Origin: Prevotellaceae bacterium | GTDB taxonomy: Bacteria; Bacteroidota; Bacteroidia; Bacteroidales; Bacteroidaceae | NCBI GenBank assembly: GCA_029226205.1 | Contig: JAQXXT010000024.1 | Coordinates: 1 to 58,288 of the forward strand | Direction of reading: 5' to 3' | Length of the DNA: 58,288 bases | Part shown: in pieces, positions 33,734-44,349 of the stretch | Position numbering within the stretch: position 1 is the first letter of the stretch | Layout of the letters: each line of letters opens with the position of its first letter | Translations under genes and position numbers: made by a program | The notes under the pieces: model-generated | The model's database searches: none | The model's input: the letters and a program-made list of their open reading frames with translations, nothing else | What the model was told of the DNA's origin: nothing

Positions 33734-36700
33734 TTACCTCGTGAGGCTGAACTTTACGCTCAGGCCGAAGTCATGCGTCGTCGTCGGATAGCTGCTGCTG
33801 GAGAGCAACGGTTTGTTCATCTGCATGTCATAATAGAAACTCATGGTGAGCATACGACTCAGCGTATAGTCGGCCATGAAACTAATCTTAAAGGCACTGT
33901 TGCCACTGCTGGCCTGGCTGACCATCGTCGCGATATCGCGCGTGATGGCACTCTGACTGCGGTAACTGGCATCAAGGCGCAGATTCATAGAGTGGTTATA
34001 ACCATTGTTGCGGTTATTATTGTTATTGTTCTGGCCGTTCTTCTGATTACTCTTGCTCTTCTGCTTACTCTTATGGGCGCGAGGTCCCGTGAAGAGGTCG
34101 AAGAGGTTGAAGTTATTCAACTTATATCCCATACCAATCACGAGGTCGTTGCTGCGGGCCTCATTGATCTGAACACTCGTCATACTCAACGTGACGACAC
34201 GCGTCTTCCGGTACTCGAGTTTTGCCGTGAGGTTATTGTTAAACGTCATATCGACACCGAGCAACGGCGCAAAACTCTCACTGAGGCTCACGGACGACAC
34301 GTCGAACATCGAACTCGGGATCGGATAATCCGAAGATGTCTTCTCGATAAAGCCCAAGCCGTTCATATACTCCTGATAGGTAGAGTAACTACTGTAGGAG
34401 CCGATAGAGAAGATGCTCTTATAGGCATGGTTGATATTGAAACTCTTGAAGACATCCCGGAACCACGGCAGCTTGCTCAGTCCACTGTAGCGCAGCGACC
34501 AGTTCGGCAGCATCTTCGTCAGTGCCGGGAAAATCTCCAGGCCATGTCCGCCGATAGACGTATAGCTATGGAGGAAGGCCGGAATCATCACGTCGGCAGA
34601 GTATTTATCCACCGTACTCTGGTCAGCAGACCACAGCTCACCGCCATGATTCATCCCCGACGGATAACGGCTGCCGGCATAACGGGCCTGCACACGCTGC
34701 TGATAGGCATCGAGGGAGTTGACGAACTTATCGAACGTCTTACTGTGATAACCGCTCGTGGCATTGCCCGTTGACTCGAAGGCAGAGCCGAGGGAGATCG
34801 TCGTCATCGTCAGACTACCGCTCTGCGTCGTCGTAAAGGCACCATCGATGAGGATGCTGCGGTTACGTGTCATCTGTCGTGATGCCGTGAGGTCAATCTT
34901 CAGATTCTTCACAGGCTCAAGAGTGGCGCGGATCTCCACATTCTCCGTCTTACTCGTCGTTGCCGGCGTGGAGATAGAGTCGTTGTTCAACAGCCAGCCA
35001 TTATCGTAAGCCTTATGGATATAGCTGTCACCCGTGAGTCCAAAGGCGAAGTCAAGACCCGGCGCCAGCGTGTTCATACCTTTCTGTCCGAAGGCATTGC
35101 CGACGGAAGGCAGATAGCCCGGCAGCACCATCTGATACTGGTTGGTGTAGGAGATATTGATGTTACGGACCATCATCGCCAGACGGGCCACGGCCTGCGC
35201 GACCTTATACCAGCCCTTATCCTCCAACGGCGACTTGGCGAGGACGCTGATCTTCACACGCATGGCACTGTCCACCTTATTCTTAATAATGATCCTGTTC
35301 TGATCTACCTTTTTATATTTAATCTTCAGCGCCTTGCCGTCCATCGTCTTGGCGGAGACGATGAGCCGCTTCGTCTTCTTACCGTGGTTCACCGTCACCG
35401 TCGTATCGGGACGGAGGACGATCTCACGCTCAAAGGCACGCTTGTTCATCGGCAGGGCAGCCTTCTGCTTCTTCGCCTGCTGCTCGGCACGCCATTTCTT
35501 CTCTGCCTCATCGGGATCCTTCCCGGCTTTCACGGCATCGTCACGGAGCTTCTTCAGTTCCAGTTGCTCCTTCGCCTTCTCCTGTTGCTGACGGGCCTTC
35601 TCCTTTTTCTTTTGCTGATACTGGTAGTTGCTCGTCTCCTTATTGAACTTGTCGTTAGCCTTCTTCAGGAATGGGATATGGTTGTAGAGCCGCTCCATAT
35701 TGAAGGTTCCCGTGATGGCGAGGTTACGGCTGTTGTTGATCGTGTTGCCGAGCGTCGTACTGTCCTCCAGCTCCGTACCACGCTGCCAGCCGTAGTTGGC
35801 CGAATAGGTGGCACTGGTATTCACCCAGTCGAAGACGGGGATGAGATTCAGCGGCAACTGGTAAGATGCCGTGAACTGCTGGTTATAGGTCAGCGGCGTT
35901 CCCATGCGCTTGATACTTGTCCACACGGAATCTTTCCAGGCCTGGTAACGGTCGGGATAGAGATCCTTGTTCACGGGCGTATACGGCTCCTCGATCTCTG
36001 CGTTGGTGGCACTATGGAAGTTCATGTGCAGATTTCGCGTGAGATCCCAGCGCATGCTGAAGTCACGGTTCCAGAGAAACTGCTCATTGAAGGTCAATGG
36101 CAGTTTCTCACCGTTGAGATCCTCGAGGTCACGCTCCTGAAGCTCATAGTAACTGCGCGTCATCTCGGTGTTGAAAGAGATATTCTGCGGCAGATAGTTG
36201 AAGCCAAAGCGCTTGAAGAGATCGAGCCATTTCGTCTTCGACTTGAGTTTACGGAACGGCTCCCAGGTCTTATAGACCGGTGTCCAGCTATAGCTCAGGG
36301 CACCGCGCCAGTTGTCCTGACGCTCATAGACCGTTGTCTCTCCGGCTGAATAGTCATGGGAGTGACTGTAGGAGAACGACCAGTTGGCCGGATCGTAAGG
36401 CATGGGGTGTCCCTTCGTCGCGATACCGATACGGGCATTGGAGACAGAGAAGTTGGTCTGTGTCGTACGGGTCACGGCTATATCCTCTATGGAGTCACGC
36501 TCTTGCTTCGACGCGGCGGCATCGAGGGCATCCTTGAGTTCCATATCCGTATCCAACGGGTTGTAACGCGGCGTATGGCGCTCTTTCGACACACTGTAAT
36601 AAACAGGGATGGAGACCTTCGCCTTATCGGGGAAGAACTTTCCAAGTTCCACACTCGTCGTCACGCTGTAGCTCGATGTCGTCTCCGTAGACCGGCTGGA

Positions 36701-39700
36701 GGCACCATCTTCCAGGCCGCCGAAACCGTCAGTGACATACTTACCTTGTACGTTCACGCTACCGAGATCGGAGAGCTGCATATTCAGCGTGCCCTGTGCG
36801 GCCCAGCCACCTTTATTATTATAGTCGAAGAGACGGAGCTCGTTGACCCATACCTCCCCACTGCGGATCTCACTGCTCTTGTTGCGCACACCGATCATCA
36901 TCGTCGTGATGTCACCAAGCGACGGGTTACCCACGATGGTCACCTTGTCGCTCGGATGGTCAGCGTCGTAGATGGAGAACGGCGTCGTGAAGGATGCCGT
37001 ACCGACGGCCTTGGCTTTGTTGCGCGCCTTCTTCAGTGACGTAAAGACGCTCAGCGGGATATCGAGCATGTTCGCCGTAGGCCATACCTGAGATGCCGAG
37101 GCTGCGGTATATTTACCGGCGGCCGTAACGGTCAACGGAATCTCATATTCATAGTAGTTGTTCTTATAATCACTACCGAAACGGATGAAGACAGCGAGCT
37201 GGTTGTCTTTCAGAAGGCCCGTCTGGTCGACATCATCGGCATGGACGAACATCTGGATACGCTTATACGGCGTGAGGTCTACGGTCTGGTTCTTATACAC
37301 GGCTTTCGACTCTCCGGGAGAGAGGTTGGAGACAGTGAGGTTCAACGCCTGCTCATCGCTCTCCACGATCTGCGACTGCGTAGGATCGGTCTCACGCTCA
37401 ATACCCGGCGGCAAGACATAGTTGACCGGCGTCTTGTCGCTGTTCTCTTCAAGGCCGACAGAGCTGGCTGTCAGCGAGCCCGTTCCCGTAGCATTGTCAA
37501 GATCCTGCTCGTAGACACGCCAAGTACCACTGACGAGGTCGAGATTGGCGAAACGCAGCACGATGGGTTTCTTGAAGTTCGTCAGGAACATACGCATGAA
37601 ACGGATGGACGTGAAGTCACTGATACCGCCGACACGGGAGTCGTAATCCTTCAACGGGATACGGAACTGATACCACGTGACATCACCATGCTGCCCATTG
37701 CGCAGTACGGGACGTGTCTCACGACTGTCTACGATATAGCCTTTGCCAACCTGCATATCCTCCGGACGGAGACTGACATGATACTGATAGTATTTCTCGT
37801 ATTCGTTCAGGGTATAATCCTGGTTGATATCCTCCACATCCGGCGTTGTCTTATAAGAGGTATCCATACCACCACTGTTATCGGGAGAGTTCCCTTGCGG
37901 GTTGTTGATATACTTATAACGGTCGAGGATGGACGTTTTGTTGGCATCCCAGTCAGCGCCACGGAAATAATGATAGTCATCACCGGCGGGATCGGCAAAG
38001 ATACTGTCAAAGACTGCCTGCGTCACCTTGCCCTGGATCTGATCGAGATAAGCGCTCTTATAGAATTCCTGCTCCTGCTCGTCGGTGAGACCGTTGAAAC
38101 CAACATCCTGGAGGGCACGGGCGCCGGAGGTCGTGGCGAAAGCATAAGTGACGACGGAGGTTGTCGGCACACGGCCCCACTGCGTCGTCGTCCACGCGTT
38201 ACTGCCGTCGACGGGCATACCACTCTCGAAGAACTTCTTGCCATCCTTCAAGACATCCTCACTGATATCACCGAGGTTGATATAGAAGTCACCACCGTAG
38301 TCGCTCTTGTCCGTCTGCTGGTTACTGTAGACAAAGGGATCCATGAGCCAGAACTCGATATAGGCGATATTCGAAGCCTCGAAATCATTCGTGTCGAGCT
38401 TTCGCATCATACCGCCCCAGTGTCTCGTGGGGTTGGCTAGCTTACCATTCTGCTGCAGATCCGTGACATTGAAGTTGTAAGGACCACGCTCATCAGGATA
38501 ATAAGCGAGGTTGAGGACGGAGATCGTACTCGTCGTTCCACTGTACGTGCTCTGATCACGATAAGGGAAGAGCTCCTGCGTATAGACCTCACGGACAAAA
38601 TAGTTGGACAACTGGTCAAGGTCACTCTTGATATGCGCAGGCGTCAGTGATGAGGTACGGCGCGTAAAGAGCGGGTCAATGTTATACCAGGCGAGACGAC
38701 TGCGGTTGAAACCACTTGTCAGACCCGTCTTATCCTTCGACTCGGCAAACATCGACGGCACACTGGAGATAATCCACGACTGCGGCGTGGAGACATCGAT
38801 CGTCGTCTTCGTACTCTCGAAGTCATCGAGATAGGAGGCGTTGTCCTGTACGCCACTGGCCTTGCCGGCGATGAGCTGGGCAAACTCTCCCGTAAACGAC
38901 AGCTGCGAGGGCTGCGTGAGATGGAGGCCGGGGAGTTTGTCGAGCATGTTCGTCAGCCACTGGCTCTCCTTCTTCCAGTTCAGATTAACGCCCCAGATGG
39001 TGTTGTTCAGCGGCTCCGCACCCATGGCGACCTTATTCGTCAGCGCCTGTTCGGAGAGATGCTGCAACGTACCGCTGAGCTGGAAGTTCTTGGAGAAGTC
39101 ATATTCCCAATTAACACCGAACATCGTCTTACGCGTCTGTCCGTAATCGGTATTACTCTCAAGCGATACGTTGACCGACGTACCGGCGTCGATGATACTC
39201 TGGTTGAGGATCGTCACCTCACCGGCACTGTAGTCGACACTATAGTCAACGCCTTCCGTCAGCGTGACACCGCCGGCGGTGACGACGACGGAGCCCTGCG
39301 GCACATTATACGCGCCGAGGGAGATGACATTGGCCGACGTGCCACGGAACTGTCCCGTCAGGATATACTTGTCTTTCTCCGCGATCTGCTTGGCAACCGT
39401 CTTTGTGGAGTCATAGAGTTCAGTGAAAGCATATTTCTGCGCCTGCGTGGCAGGGACGCCCTTACTGATGAGGTAGTTGTACATATAACTACCGAACGGC
39501 TCGGCCTTCGGCAGGAAGACACGGCCGTCACTGACCGTATAGCCGTCGACATAATCGAAGTAGCCATTCGGATGGGCCTTGTTGTTATTGTCGAGGCGGT
39601 CGGCATCGATGACCTTCAGCAACGTCGTTCCTTTTACCTGTTGCTCAGGGATATAGGAGACATACGTTCCCGTCGTGTCACTCTTGTATTTCACGTCAAG

Positions 39701-41389
39701 GCGGAACTTGTCCTTCTCCACCGACGAGGCGAGATAGTACACGTTCTTCATCATCAACCGCCAGTTGCCCTGCGCCGGACTGTTGCTCGTGTTCTTCAAC
39801 GACTTCACATAGAGTGCCTTGGTAGCATCGGTGTTATCGGTGGAGAACTCACCGACCTGATACGTCACGCCGTGGTAAGTATACTCGAAAGCGACGGCAA
39901 GGACCTGGTCGGTCTGCAGACTCGTCTTCAACGACACATAGCCGAGGGCGTTGTTGACGGTATACTCCGACGAACTCAGCAGACGGGCATTCTGCACCTT
40001 CTCAAAATCCGTACCACCGACGAGGCCGGCGCCTTCGAGCGTGGAAGCTGTCTGGTCGATGTCACGAGCGGCGGCGTAAGTGCCGTTCATCATGCTGTAC
40101 TCGCTGTTCGCCTGGTTGGAGGGAGCCGCTCCGGCGGTGCCGCCCCACACCTTATTACTTGGTGACGGCTCACCGAGATCGGTGAGGGCAATGATGTTTC
40201 GGGTATTTGTCGTCGTTCCCGTCTTGTTCGTCACCCAGATCTCCACACGGTTGATCTTCACGCCCGACGAGATATTCGGCAGCGTCTTCATGGCGGCATC
40301 GTAATGGGTACGGAAATAATCGGCGAGGAAGAAGTGGCGGTTCTCTTCGTAGTTGGCGACATTGATCTCAAAAGGTGTCAGCTGTACGCCGCCCTTGGCG
40401 CTGACGCTCTTCGAGTTGCTCTTCTTCTGAGAGGCGACGAGCTGCAACTTGAGTTTACCAAACTGCAGATCCGTACGGAGACCGAAGAGGCTGCTGGCAC
40501 CGGGGATCAACGAGGAGTTGGAGGGGAACGAGATATTTCCGGCCTCCACGAGCTTGACAATCTCATCCTCCTTGCCGTCATACTTCAATTTCAGATTCTG
40601 CGTATCGAAGTCGAAGGTGGCGTCGGTGTTGTAGTTCAAGTTCATGTTCACCTTGTCGCCGACCTTACCATTGACATTGAGGTTGATCTTCTCATCGAAA
40701 TCCATCGACGTCGTCTTTCGGTTGCTGATCGGCAAGGCCGGGTTATCGACATTCTTAATCGTTCCGCCGAACTTCAGCTCTGCCGTTCCCTGCGTCTTCA
40801 CACGCACGCCACCGGGACCGAAGATCTTCTCTGCCGGTCCGAGATCAAAGTGCATATCGGTGAAGTCAAACTTCTCCTTCCCTTTCTTCTGGAAAATCTC
40901 GTCATTCTGTTTACGGAAATAGTCAGCCCAGTTACGACTGTTCTGCCAGTTCCAGTATTCTTCCGACGTCATCATGATCGGCGCGGAGATCCATGTGCCT
41001 CCGATCTTGTTACCAATGATATAGCGGTCCAAGGAGTCATTATACTCCACGGTCTGCTTCAAGTTGTCAGGGCGCTGAAGATCAAGGGGACTCTGATAGA
41101 GGTCTTCATCGGAAATAGGTACCGTCCGCTGGATCTTCCAACGCGGATGGAGCAGGGAGTCCGGGATAGAATCCTCGTCGACAAGGATCGGCTGGGCCAT
41201 CATTCCTTTCTTTGAGGTAGTCGTTCCATTCCTTGTCGTCGTTCCCTTTCCGGCTTGTCTCTGCTGAGTAGTAGCATTTCCATTTCTCCGCTGACGGTTG
41301 TCCTGCAGAGAAGGCATGGCAAGGGCATAACTGACAGCCATCACCATCAGTATAACAAGAACGGAGGAAAAGGAAAACTTGATTCTCAA
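33734..41389 (-). CDS. sprA: Type IX secretion translocon protein SprA/Sov
   Basis: Giant outer-membrane beta-barrel that is the exit pore of the T9SS, used for surface enzymes and gliding adhesins. The 2551 residues compare with about 2400-2500 in Flavobacterium SprA and Porphyromonas Sov. It has a signal peptide (MRIKFSFSSVLVILMVMAVS), many repeated aromatic beta-strand stretches, and the C-terminal barrel with NISYTNQYQMVLPGYLPSVG. Unusual parts are a strongly charged, probably coiled-coil insert at about 1916-1980 (KKKEKARQQQEKAKEQLELK) and an Asn-rich loop at about 2436-2468. It lies downstream of ruvA in the same direction, with a repeat arm between. Confidence 0.95.
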   Translation of the reverse strand: MRIKFSFSSVLVILMVMAVSYALAMPSLQDNRQRRNGNATTQQRQAGKGTTTRNGTTTSKKGMMAQPILVDEDSIPDSLLHPRWKIQRTVPISDEDLYQSPLDLQRPDNLKQTVEYNDSLDRYIIGNKIGGTWISAPIMMTSEEYWNWQNSRNWADYFRKQNDEIFQKKGKEKFDFTDMHFDLGPAEKIFGPGGVRVKTQGTAELKFGGTIKNVDNPALPISNRKTTSMDFDEKINLNVNGKVGDKVNMNLNYNTDATFDFDTQNLKLKYDGKEDEIVKLVEAGNISFPSNSSLIPGASSLFGLRTDLQFGKLKLQLVASQKKSNSKSVSAKGGVQLTPFEINVANYEENRHFFLADYFRTHYDAAMKTLPNISSGVKINRVEIWVTNKTGTTTNTRNIIALTDLGEPSPSNKVWGGTAGAAPSNQANSEYSMMNGTYAAARDIDQTASTLEGAGLVGGTDFEKVQNARLLSSSEYTVNNALGYVSLKTSLQTDQVLAVAFEYTYHGVTYQVGEFSTDNTDATKALYVKSLKNTSNSPAQGNWRLMMKNVYYLASSVEKDKFRLDVKYKSDTTGTYVSYIPEQQVKGTTLLKVIDADRLDNNNKAHPNGYFDYVDGYTVSDGRVFLPKAEPFGSYMYNYLISKGVPATQAQKYAFTELYDSTKTVAKQIAEKDKYILTGQFRGTSANVISLGAYNVPQGSVVVTAGGVTLTEGVDYSVDYSAGEVTILNQSIIDAGTSVNVSLESNTDYGQTRKTMFGVNWEYDFSKNFQLSGTLQHLSEQALTNKVAMGAEPLNNTIWGVNLNWKKESQWLTNMLDKLPGLHLTQPSQLSFTGEFAQLIAGKASGVQDNASYLDDFESTKTTIDVSTPQSWIISSVPSMFAESKDKTGLTSGFNRSRLAWYNIDPLFTRRTSSLTPAHIKSDLDQLSNYFVREVYTQELFPYRDQSTYSGTTSTISVLNLAYYPDERGPYNFNVTDLQQNGKLANPTRHWGGMMRKLDTNDFEASNIAYIEFWLMDPFVYSNQQTDKSDYGGDFYINLGDISEDVLKDGKKFFESGMPVDGSNAWTTTQWGRVPTTSVVTYAFATTSGARALQDVGFNGLTDEQEQEFYKSAYLDQIQGKVTQAVFDSIFADPAGDDYHYFRGADWDANKTSILDRYKYINNPQGNSPDNSGGMDTSYKTTPDVEDINQDYTLNEYEKYYQYHVSLRPEDMQVGKGYIVDSRETRPVLRNGQHGDVTWYQFRIPLKDYDSRVGGISDFTSIRFMRMFLTNFKKPIVLRFANLDLVSGTWRVYEQDLDNATGTGSLTASSVGLEENSDKTPVNYVLPPGIERETDPTQSQIVESDEQALNLTVSNLSPGESKAVYKNQTVDLTPYKRIQMFVHADDVDQTGLLKDNQLAVFIRFGSDYKNNYYEYEIPLTVTAAGKYTAASASQVWPTANMLDIPLSVFTSLKKARNKAKAVGTASFTTPFSIYDADHPSDKVTIVGNPSLGDITTMMIGVRNKSSEIRSGEVWVNELRLFDYNNKGGWAAQGTLNMQLSDLGSVNVQGKYVTDGFGGLEDGASSRSTETTSSYSVTTSVELGKFFPDKAKVSIPVYYSVSKERHTPRYNPLDTDMELKDALDAAASKQERDSIEDIAVTRTTQTNFSVSNARIGIATKGHPMPYDPANWSFSYSHSHDYSAGETTVYERQDNWRGALSYSWTPVYKTWEPFRKLKSKTKWLDLFKRFGFNYLPQNISFNTEMTRSYYELQERDLEDLNGEKLPLTFNEQFLWNRDFSMRWDLTRNLHMNFHSATNAEIEEPYTPVNKDLYPDRYQAWKDSVWTSIKRMGTPLTYNQQFTASYQLPLNLIPVFDWVNTSATYSANYGWQRGTELEDSTTLGNTINNSRNLAITGTFNMERLYNHIPFLKKANDKFNKETSNYQYQQKKKEKARQQQEKAKEQLELKKLRDDAVKAGKDPDEAEKKWRAEQQAKKQKAALPMNKRAFEREIVLRPDTTVTVNHGKKTKRLIVSAKTMDGKALKIKYKKVDQNRIIIKNKVDSAMRVKISVLAKSPLEDKGWYKVAQAVARLAMMVRNINISYTNQYQMVLPGYLPSVGNAFGQKGMNTLAPGLDFAFGLTGDSYIHKAYDNGWLLNNDSISTPATTSKTENVEIRATLEPVKNLKIDLTASRQMTRNRSILIDGAFTTTQSGSLTMTTISLGSAFESTGNATSGYHSKTFDKFVNSLDAYQQRVQARYAGSRYPSGMNHGGELWSADQSTVDKYSADVMIPAFLHSYTSIGGHGLEIFPALTKMLPNWSLRYSGLSKLPWFRDVFKSFNINHAYKSIFSIGSYSSYSTYQEYMNGLGFIEKTSSDYPIPSSMFDVSSVSLSESFAPLLGVDMTFNNNLTAKLEYRKTRVVTLSMTSVQINEARSNDLVIGMGYKLNNFNLFDLFTGPRAHKSKQKSKSNQKNGQNNNNNNRNNGYNHSMNLRLDASYRSQSAITRDIATMVSQASSGNSAFKISFMADYTLSRMLTMSFYYDMQMNKPLLSSSSYPTTTHDFGLSVKFSLTR

Positions 41390-41418
41390 AATTCTGTTTT
41401 TATCATTTTTTCTACCTT

Positions 41419-41447
41419 GCGTAGCCGCAACATGGCGGCCACCTACA
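41419..41447. repeat. Single arm of the GTGGCCGC repeat
   Basis: GCGTAGCCGCAACATGGCGG followed by CCACCTACA matches the right arm of the inverted repeat at 25340-25364 and its flank almost base for base. It lies between ruvA and sprA. Confidence 0.8.
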
Positions 41448-41462
41448 AGAGAGAATATAGGA

Positions 41463-42080
41463 TCATTTGATCTTCTTTAATGCTAATTTCACCACCTGCT
41501 CCACAGGAATCGTGGGCTGTTCGGTGAGAATCTCCACGACAACTTTCGCCGACGGCGCGGGAGAGAAGCCGAGCATCGTCAGAGCGGCGACGGCCTCATC
41601 CTTCACGTCATTATTCACGGCTGTCTGACTGCCACCAGTGGCATGGAGCTCATCGGCGATACCGAGGGTGACAATCTTGTCCTTCAGATCGAGGATGATC
41701 CGCTGCGCCGTCTTCAGGCCGATACCCTTCACGCTCTTCAGCAGCTTCTCGTCACCGGAAGTGATGACGTTACAGAGTTCTGAGGGTGACATCGAGCTGA
41801 GGATCATCCGTGCCGTATTCGAGCCCACACCACTCACGGTGATCAACTGGCGGTAGAGGGCACGCTCCTGCTTGGAGGCAAAGCCATAGAGGGTGAAGCC
41901 ATCATCACGGCCACCCGTCAGCAAGACCTCATGAACATAGAGTTTGACATCTTTTTTTCCTTGTATAGCGGTATAGGTGTTAAGGGATATGTTCAACAGA
42001 TAACCGATACCGGCAGCCTCCACCACGGCGGCGGCAGGTGTCAGTTCTGTTAATTCTCCCTTGATATAGTCTAACATCAT
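41463..42080 (-). CDS. ruvA: Holliday junction DNA helicase subunit RuvA
   Basis: Binds Holliday junctions and guides RuvB in branch migration. The 205-residue length is standard. Visible are the OB-fold start [12 protein letters not shown], the two helix-hairpin-helix motifs ([16 protein letters not shown] and [20 protein letters not shown]), and a C-terminal RuvB-binding domain ([18 protein letters not shown]). The start is one of two adjacent ATGs at 42080/42077. Upstream of sprA in the same direction, a pairing that I believe occurs in other Bacteroidales. Confidence 0.96.
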   Translation of the reverse strand: MMLDYIKGELTELTPAAAVVEAAGIGYLLNISLNTYTAIQGKKDVKLYVHEVLLTGGRDDGFTLYGFASKQERALYRQLITVSGVGSNTARMILSSMSPSELCNVITSGDEKLLKSVKGIGLKTAQRIILDLKDKIVTLGIADELHATGGSQTAVNNDVKDEAVAALTMLGFSPAPSAKVVVEILTEQPTIPVEQVVKLALKKIK

Positions 42081-42151
42081 AATATGCGAATTCTTTCTTT
42101 CACTTCTTTATTAACGAGCGATTTATTATAATATTGTATATCCCCGTCATC

Positions 42152-42172
42152 GGAACATGATAATCATGGCCC
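42152..42172. repeat. Degenerate GGACATGAT hairpin repeat
   Basis: GGAACATGATAATCATGGCC is an imperfect palindrome of the same form as the copies at 28000, 28788 and 55020. It lies in the 244-base gap between divergent ruvA and ddh; the rest of the gap is AT-rich with the ddh promoter. Confidence 0.55.
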
Positions 42173-42278
42173 TGCTTTTACTTCTTTACATTTTTACTTC
42201 TCGCTTATAGATTATTATTTTTTATAAAAATGAATATAAAAAATTGCGCATTGATGACGAAATGTCATTGAGAAATTG

Positions 42279-42286
42279 TATTTTTG
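42279..42286 (+). promoter_or_regulatory. -7 box for ddh
   Basis: TATTTTTG followed by CA, 38 bases before the ATG. The -33 box is not clear. Confidence 0.5.
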
Positions 42287-42324
42287 CAGAACAATATTTA
42301 TTCAACCAATAAAAGAAATAAAAA

Positions 42325-43224
42325 ATGAAGAAGATCAGAGCCGCCGTCGTTGGTTACGGCAACATCGGGCACTATAGTGTCCAGGCACTTGAGGCTGCCC
42401 CCGATTTTGAGATTGCTGGTATCGTCCGTCGTCAGGGTGACAAGGACAAGCCCGCAGAACTGGCACCGTATGATGTCGTCGATGACATTGCCAAACTGAA
42501 GGATGTCGATGTCGCTATCCTCGCCACACCGACACGCAGCTGCCCCGAGTATGCCGAGAAGATCACGAAGCTCGGCATCAACACCGTCGACAGCTTCGAT
42601 ATCCACACGTCCATCCTCGACTACCGCACGAAGCAGATGGAGAACAACAAGAAGACGAATACCGTCTCCGTCATCTCAGCCGGCTGGGATCCGGGCTCGG
42701 ACTCCGTCGTACGTGTCATGCTCCAGGCCCTCGCACCGAAAGGACTGAGCTATACGAACTTCGGTCCCGGTATGTCCATGGGTCACAGCGTCGTCGCCCG
42801 TTCCAAGAAAGGTGTGAAGAACGCTCTGTCTATGACAATTCCTTTGGGTGAGGGCATTCACCGTCGTATGGTCTATGTAGAACTCGAAGACGGCTACACC
42901 GTTGACCAGGTCTATGATGAGCTGAAGGCCGACGACTACTTCGCTCACGACGAGCTCCATGTCTTCGCAGTGAAGAGTGTCGACGAGGTCCGCGATATGG
43001 GTCACGGCGTTCACATGACCCGTAAAGGTGTCAGCGGAAAGACGCAGAACCAGCGCTTCTCCTTCGACATGAGCATCAACAACCCCGCCCTCACCGGTCA
43101 GGTCCTCGTTGATGTCGCCCGTGCTACCATGCGTCTGCAGCCCGGCTGCTACACCATGCCCGAGATCCCTGTCATCGATCTCCTTCCCGAGAGCCGTGAA
43201 GAGATCATCGGCACGCTGGTATAA
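42325..43224 (+). CDS. ddh: meso-Diaminopimelate D-dehydrogenase
   Basis: Makes meso-diaminopimelate from tetrahydrodipicolinate in one NADPH-dependent step, feeding peptidoglycan and lysine. The 299-residue protein begins KIRAAVVGYGNIGHY (Rossmann motif GYGNIG) and has ATPTRSCPEYAEK, DSFDIH, and ISAGWDPGSDSVVRVML, all typical of the Ddh family. The length is within the 290-330 range. A hairpin terminator follows the stop. It is probably monocistronic. Confidence 0.95.
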   Translation: MKKIRAAVVGYGNIGHYSVQALEAAPDFEIAGIVRRQGDKDKPAELAPYDVVDDIAKLKDVDVAILATPTRSCPEYAEKITKLGINTVDSFDIHTSILDYRTKQMENNKKTNTVSVISAGWDPGSDSVVRVMLQALAPKGLSYTNFGPGMSMGHSVVARSKKGVKNALSMTIPLGEGIHRRMVYVELEDGYTVDQVYDELKADDYFAHDELHVFAVKSVDEVRDMGHGVHMTRKGVSGKTQNQRFSFDMSINNPALTGQVLVDVARATMRLQPGCYTMPEIPVIDLLPESREEIIGTLV

Positions 43225-43234
43225 ATAAGGGCCT

Positions 43235-43271
43235 GCCGCCTTGTGCTTGCGCTTTGTAAGCGCAAGGCGGC
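43235..43271. terminator. Bidirectional hairpin between ddh and the phosphoesterase
   Basis: CTTGCGCTT (43246-43254) pairs with AAGCGCAAG (43258-43266), extended outward by GCCGCC/GGCGGC. The core is the same hairpin module, in opposite orientation, as those at 50158 and 53814. Confidence 0.7.
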
Positions 43272-43293
43272 ACGTTTCCCATCAAGGCGCCTT

Positions 43294-44244
43294 TTATTTT
43301 TCCAGCGTGATGATGCTGATTTCCGGCCAGGCGCCGATACGAAAGGGAACGGTACCGCCGACGCCCGTGCTGACATAGAGCATACTGCCTCCTTCCACAT
43401 ATTTTCCTCCCCATTCATTATACGCCCATTTAGCCGGAGAGAACCGGCCGATCTGAATCTGTCCGGCATGTGTATGTCCGCTGAGTGTCAGCGCAATATC
43501 CGTCTGATGGAGAACGCCACGGCGCCAATGACTCGGATCATGGCTGAGCAGCACTTTGAACATTCCTTTCGGCAGATCACCGAGGGCTTTCTTCAAATCA
43601 CCATAGTCGGGGAATGGCGGCCGACTGATATTCTCCACACCGATGACGGCAATGGCGGCATCGCCACGACGGATCACCGTATGATCGTTAAGCAACAGGT
43701 GCCAGCCCATCCGTTCCTCCATATACTGCAACACATTCTGGTTACGACGGACATTCTTCTCGCTCTTGTCCGGGAGATATTCACAATAGTCATGATTGCC
43801 CATCACGGAATAGATACCGTCACGGGCCTGCAACTGATGTAGTACGGGAAGGAAGGGAATGACCTCCTCGGCACCGACATTGACAAGATCACCCGTAAAA
43901 ACGATCAGGTCAGGATGCTGCGCGTTGCAGACCTCCACGAGATGATTGATAAAACGACGGTTACGCAGGAATGTACCGATATGGATATCAGAAAGCTGAA
44001 GGATACGATAGCCACGGAAAGCCTCGGGGAGGAGCGGTGAGGAACAGACCGCCGTACGTACCTTGATACGGCGCCAGCCAAAGACAAAGCCGTAGACATC
44101 CGTCAGCAGCATGACAGCGACACCGACAAGTCCTACTTTCCAACTGAAGCAGAGCGTAAGGACGGCGAAGAGGAGTGCCGGGAGCGCCAGCACCAGCATA
44201 GCCCCGAAGAGGAGCCGCATCCGTGTATTATGTTTAATTCCCAT
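43294..44244 (-). CDS. Membrane-anchored calcineurin-like metallophosphoesterase
   Basis: The 316-residue protein has two N-terminal membrane segments (about 10-55) and then the full binuclear-metal motif set: DIHIG (D-x-H), GDLVN, GNHDY, a His in LLSHDPSHW, and GHTHAGQ. This is the YaeI/YkuE-like class that acts on the outside of the membrane or on UDP-diacylglucosamine-type lipids; the substrate cannot be told from sequence. I start it at [14 protein letters not shown] (44244); codons upstream cover the dxs promoter. Divergent from dxs and convergent with ddh. Confidence 0.85.
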   Translation of the reverse strand: MGIKHNTRMRLLFGAMLVLALPALLFAVLTLCFSWKVGLVGVAVMLLTDVYGFVFGWRRIKVRTAVCSSPLLPEAFRGYRILQLSDIHIGTFLRNRRFINHLVEVCNAQHPDLIVFTGDLVNVGAEEVIPFLPVLHQLQARDGIYSVMGNHDYCEYLPDKSEKNVRRNQNVLQYMEERMGWHLLLNDHTVIRRGDAAIAVIGVENISRPPFPDYGDLKKALGDLPKGMFKVLLSHDPSHWRRGVLHQTDIALTLSGHTHAGQIQIGRFSPAKWAYNEWGGKYVEGGSMLYVSTGVGGTVPFRIGAWPEISIITLEK

Positions 44245-44316
44245 AGTGAATGCATAAAAGACACTGCAAAAATAGTAAAACAATCTGATACCCGTTCGTT
44301 TTCTAAAAAATATTTG

Positions 44317-44324
44317 TATCTTTG
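44317..44324 (+). promoter_or_regulatory. -7 box for dxs-trkA-trkH
   Basis: TATCTTTG followed by CA, 25 bases before the dxs ATG at 44350. The -33 region is only partly conserved. Confidence 0.6.
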
Positions 44325-44349
44325 CAACGTTATTTACCAATTGGGTTTC

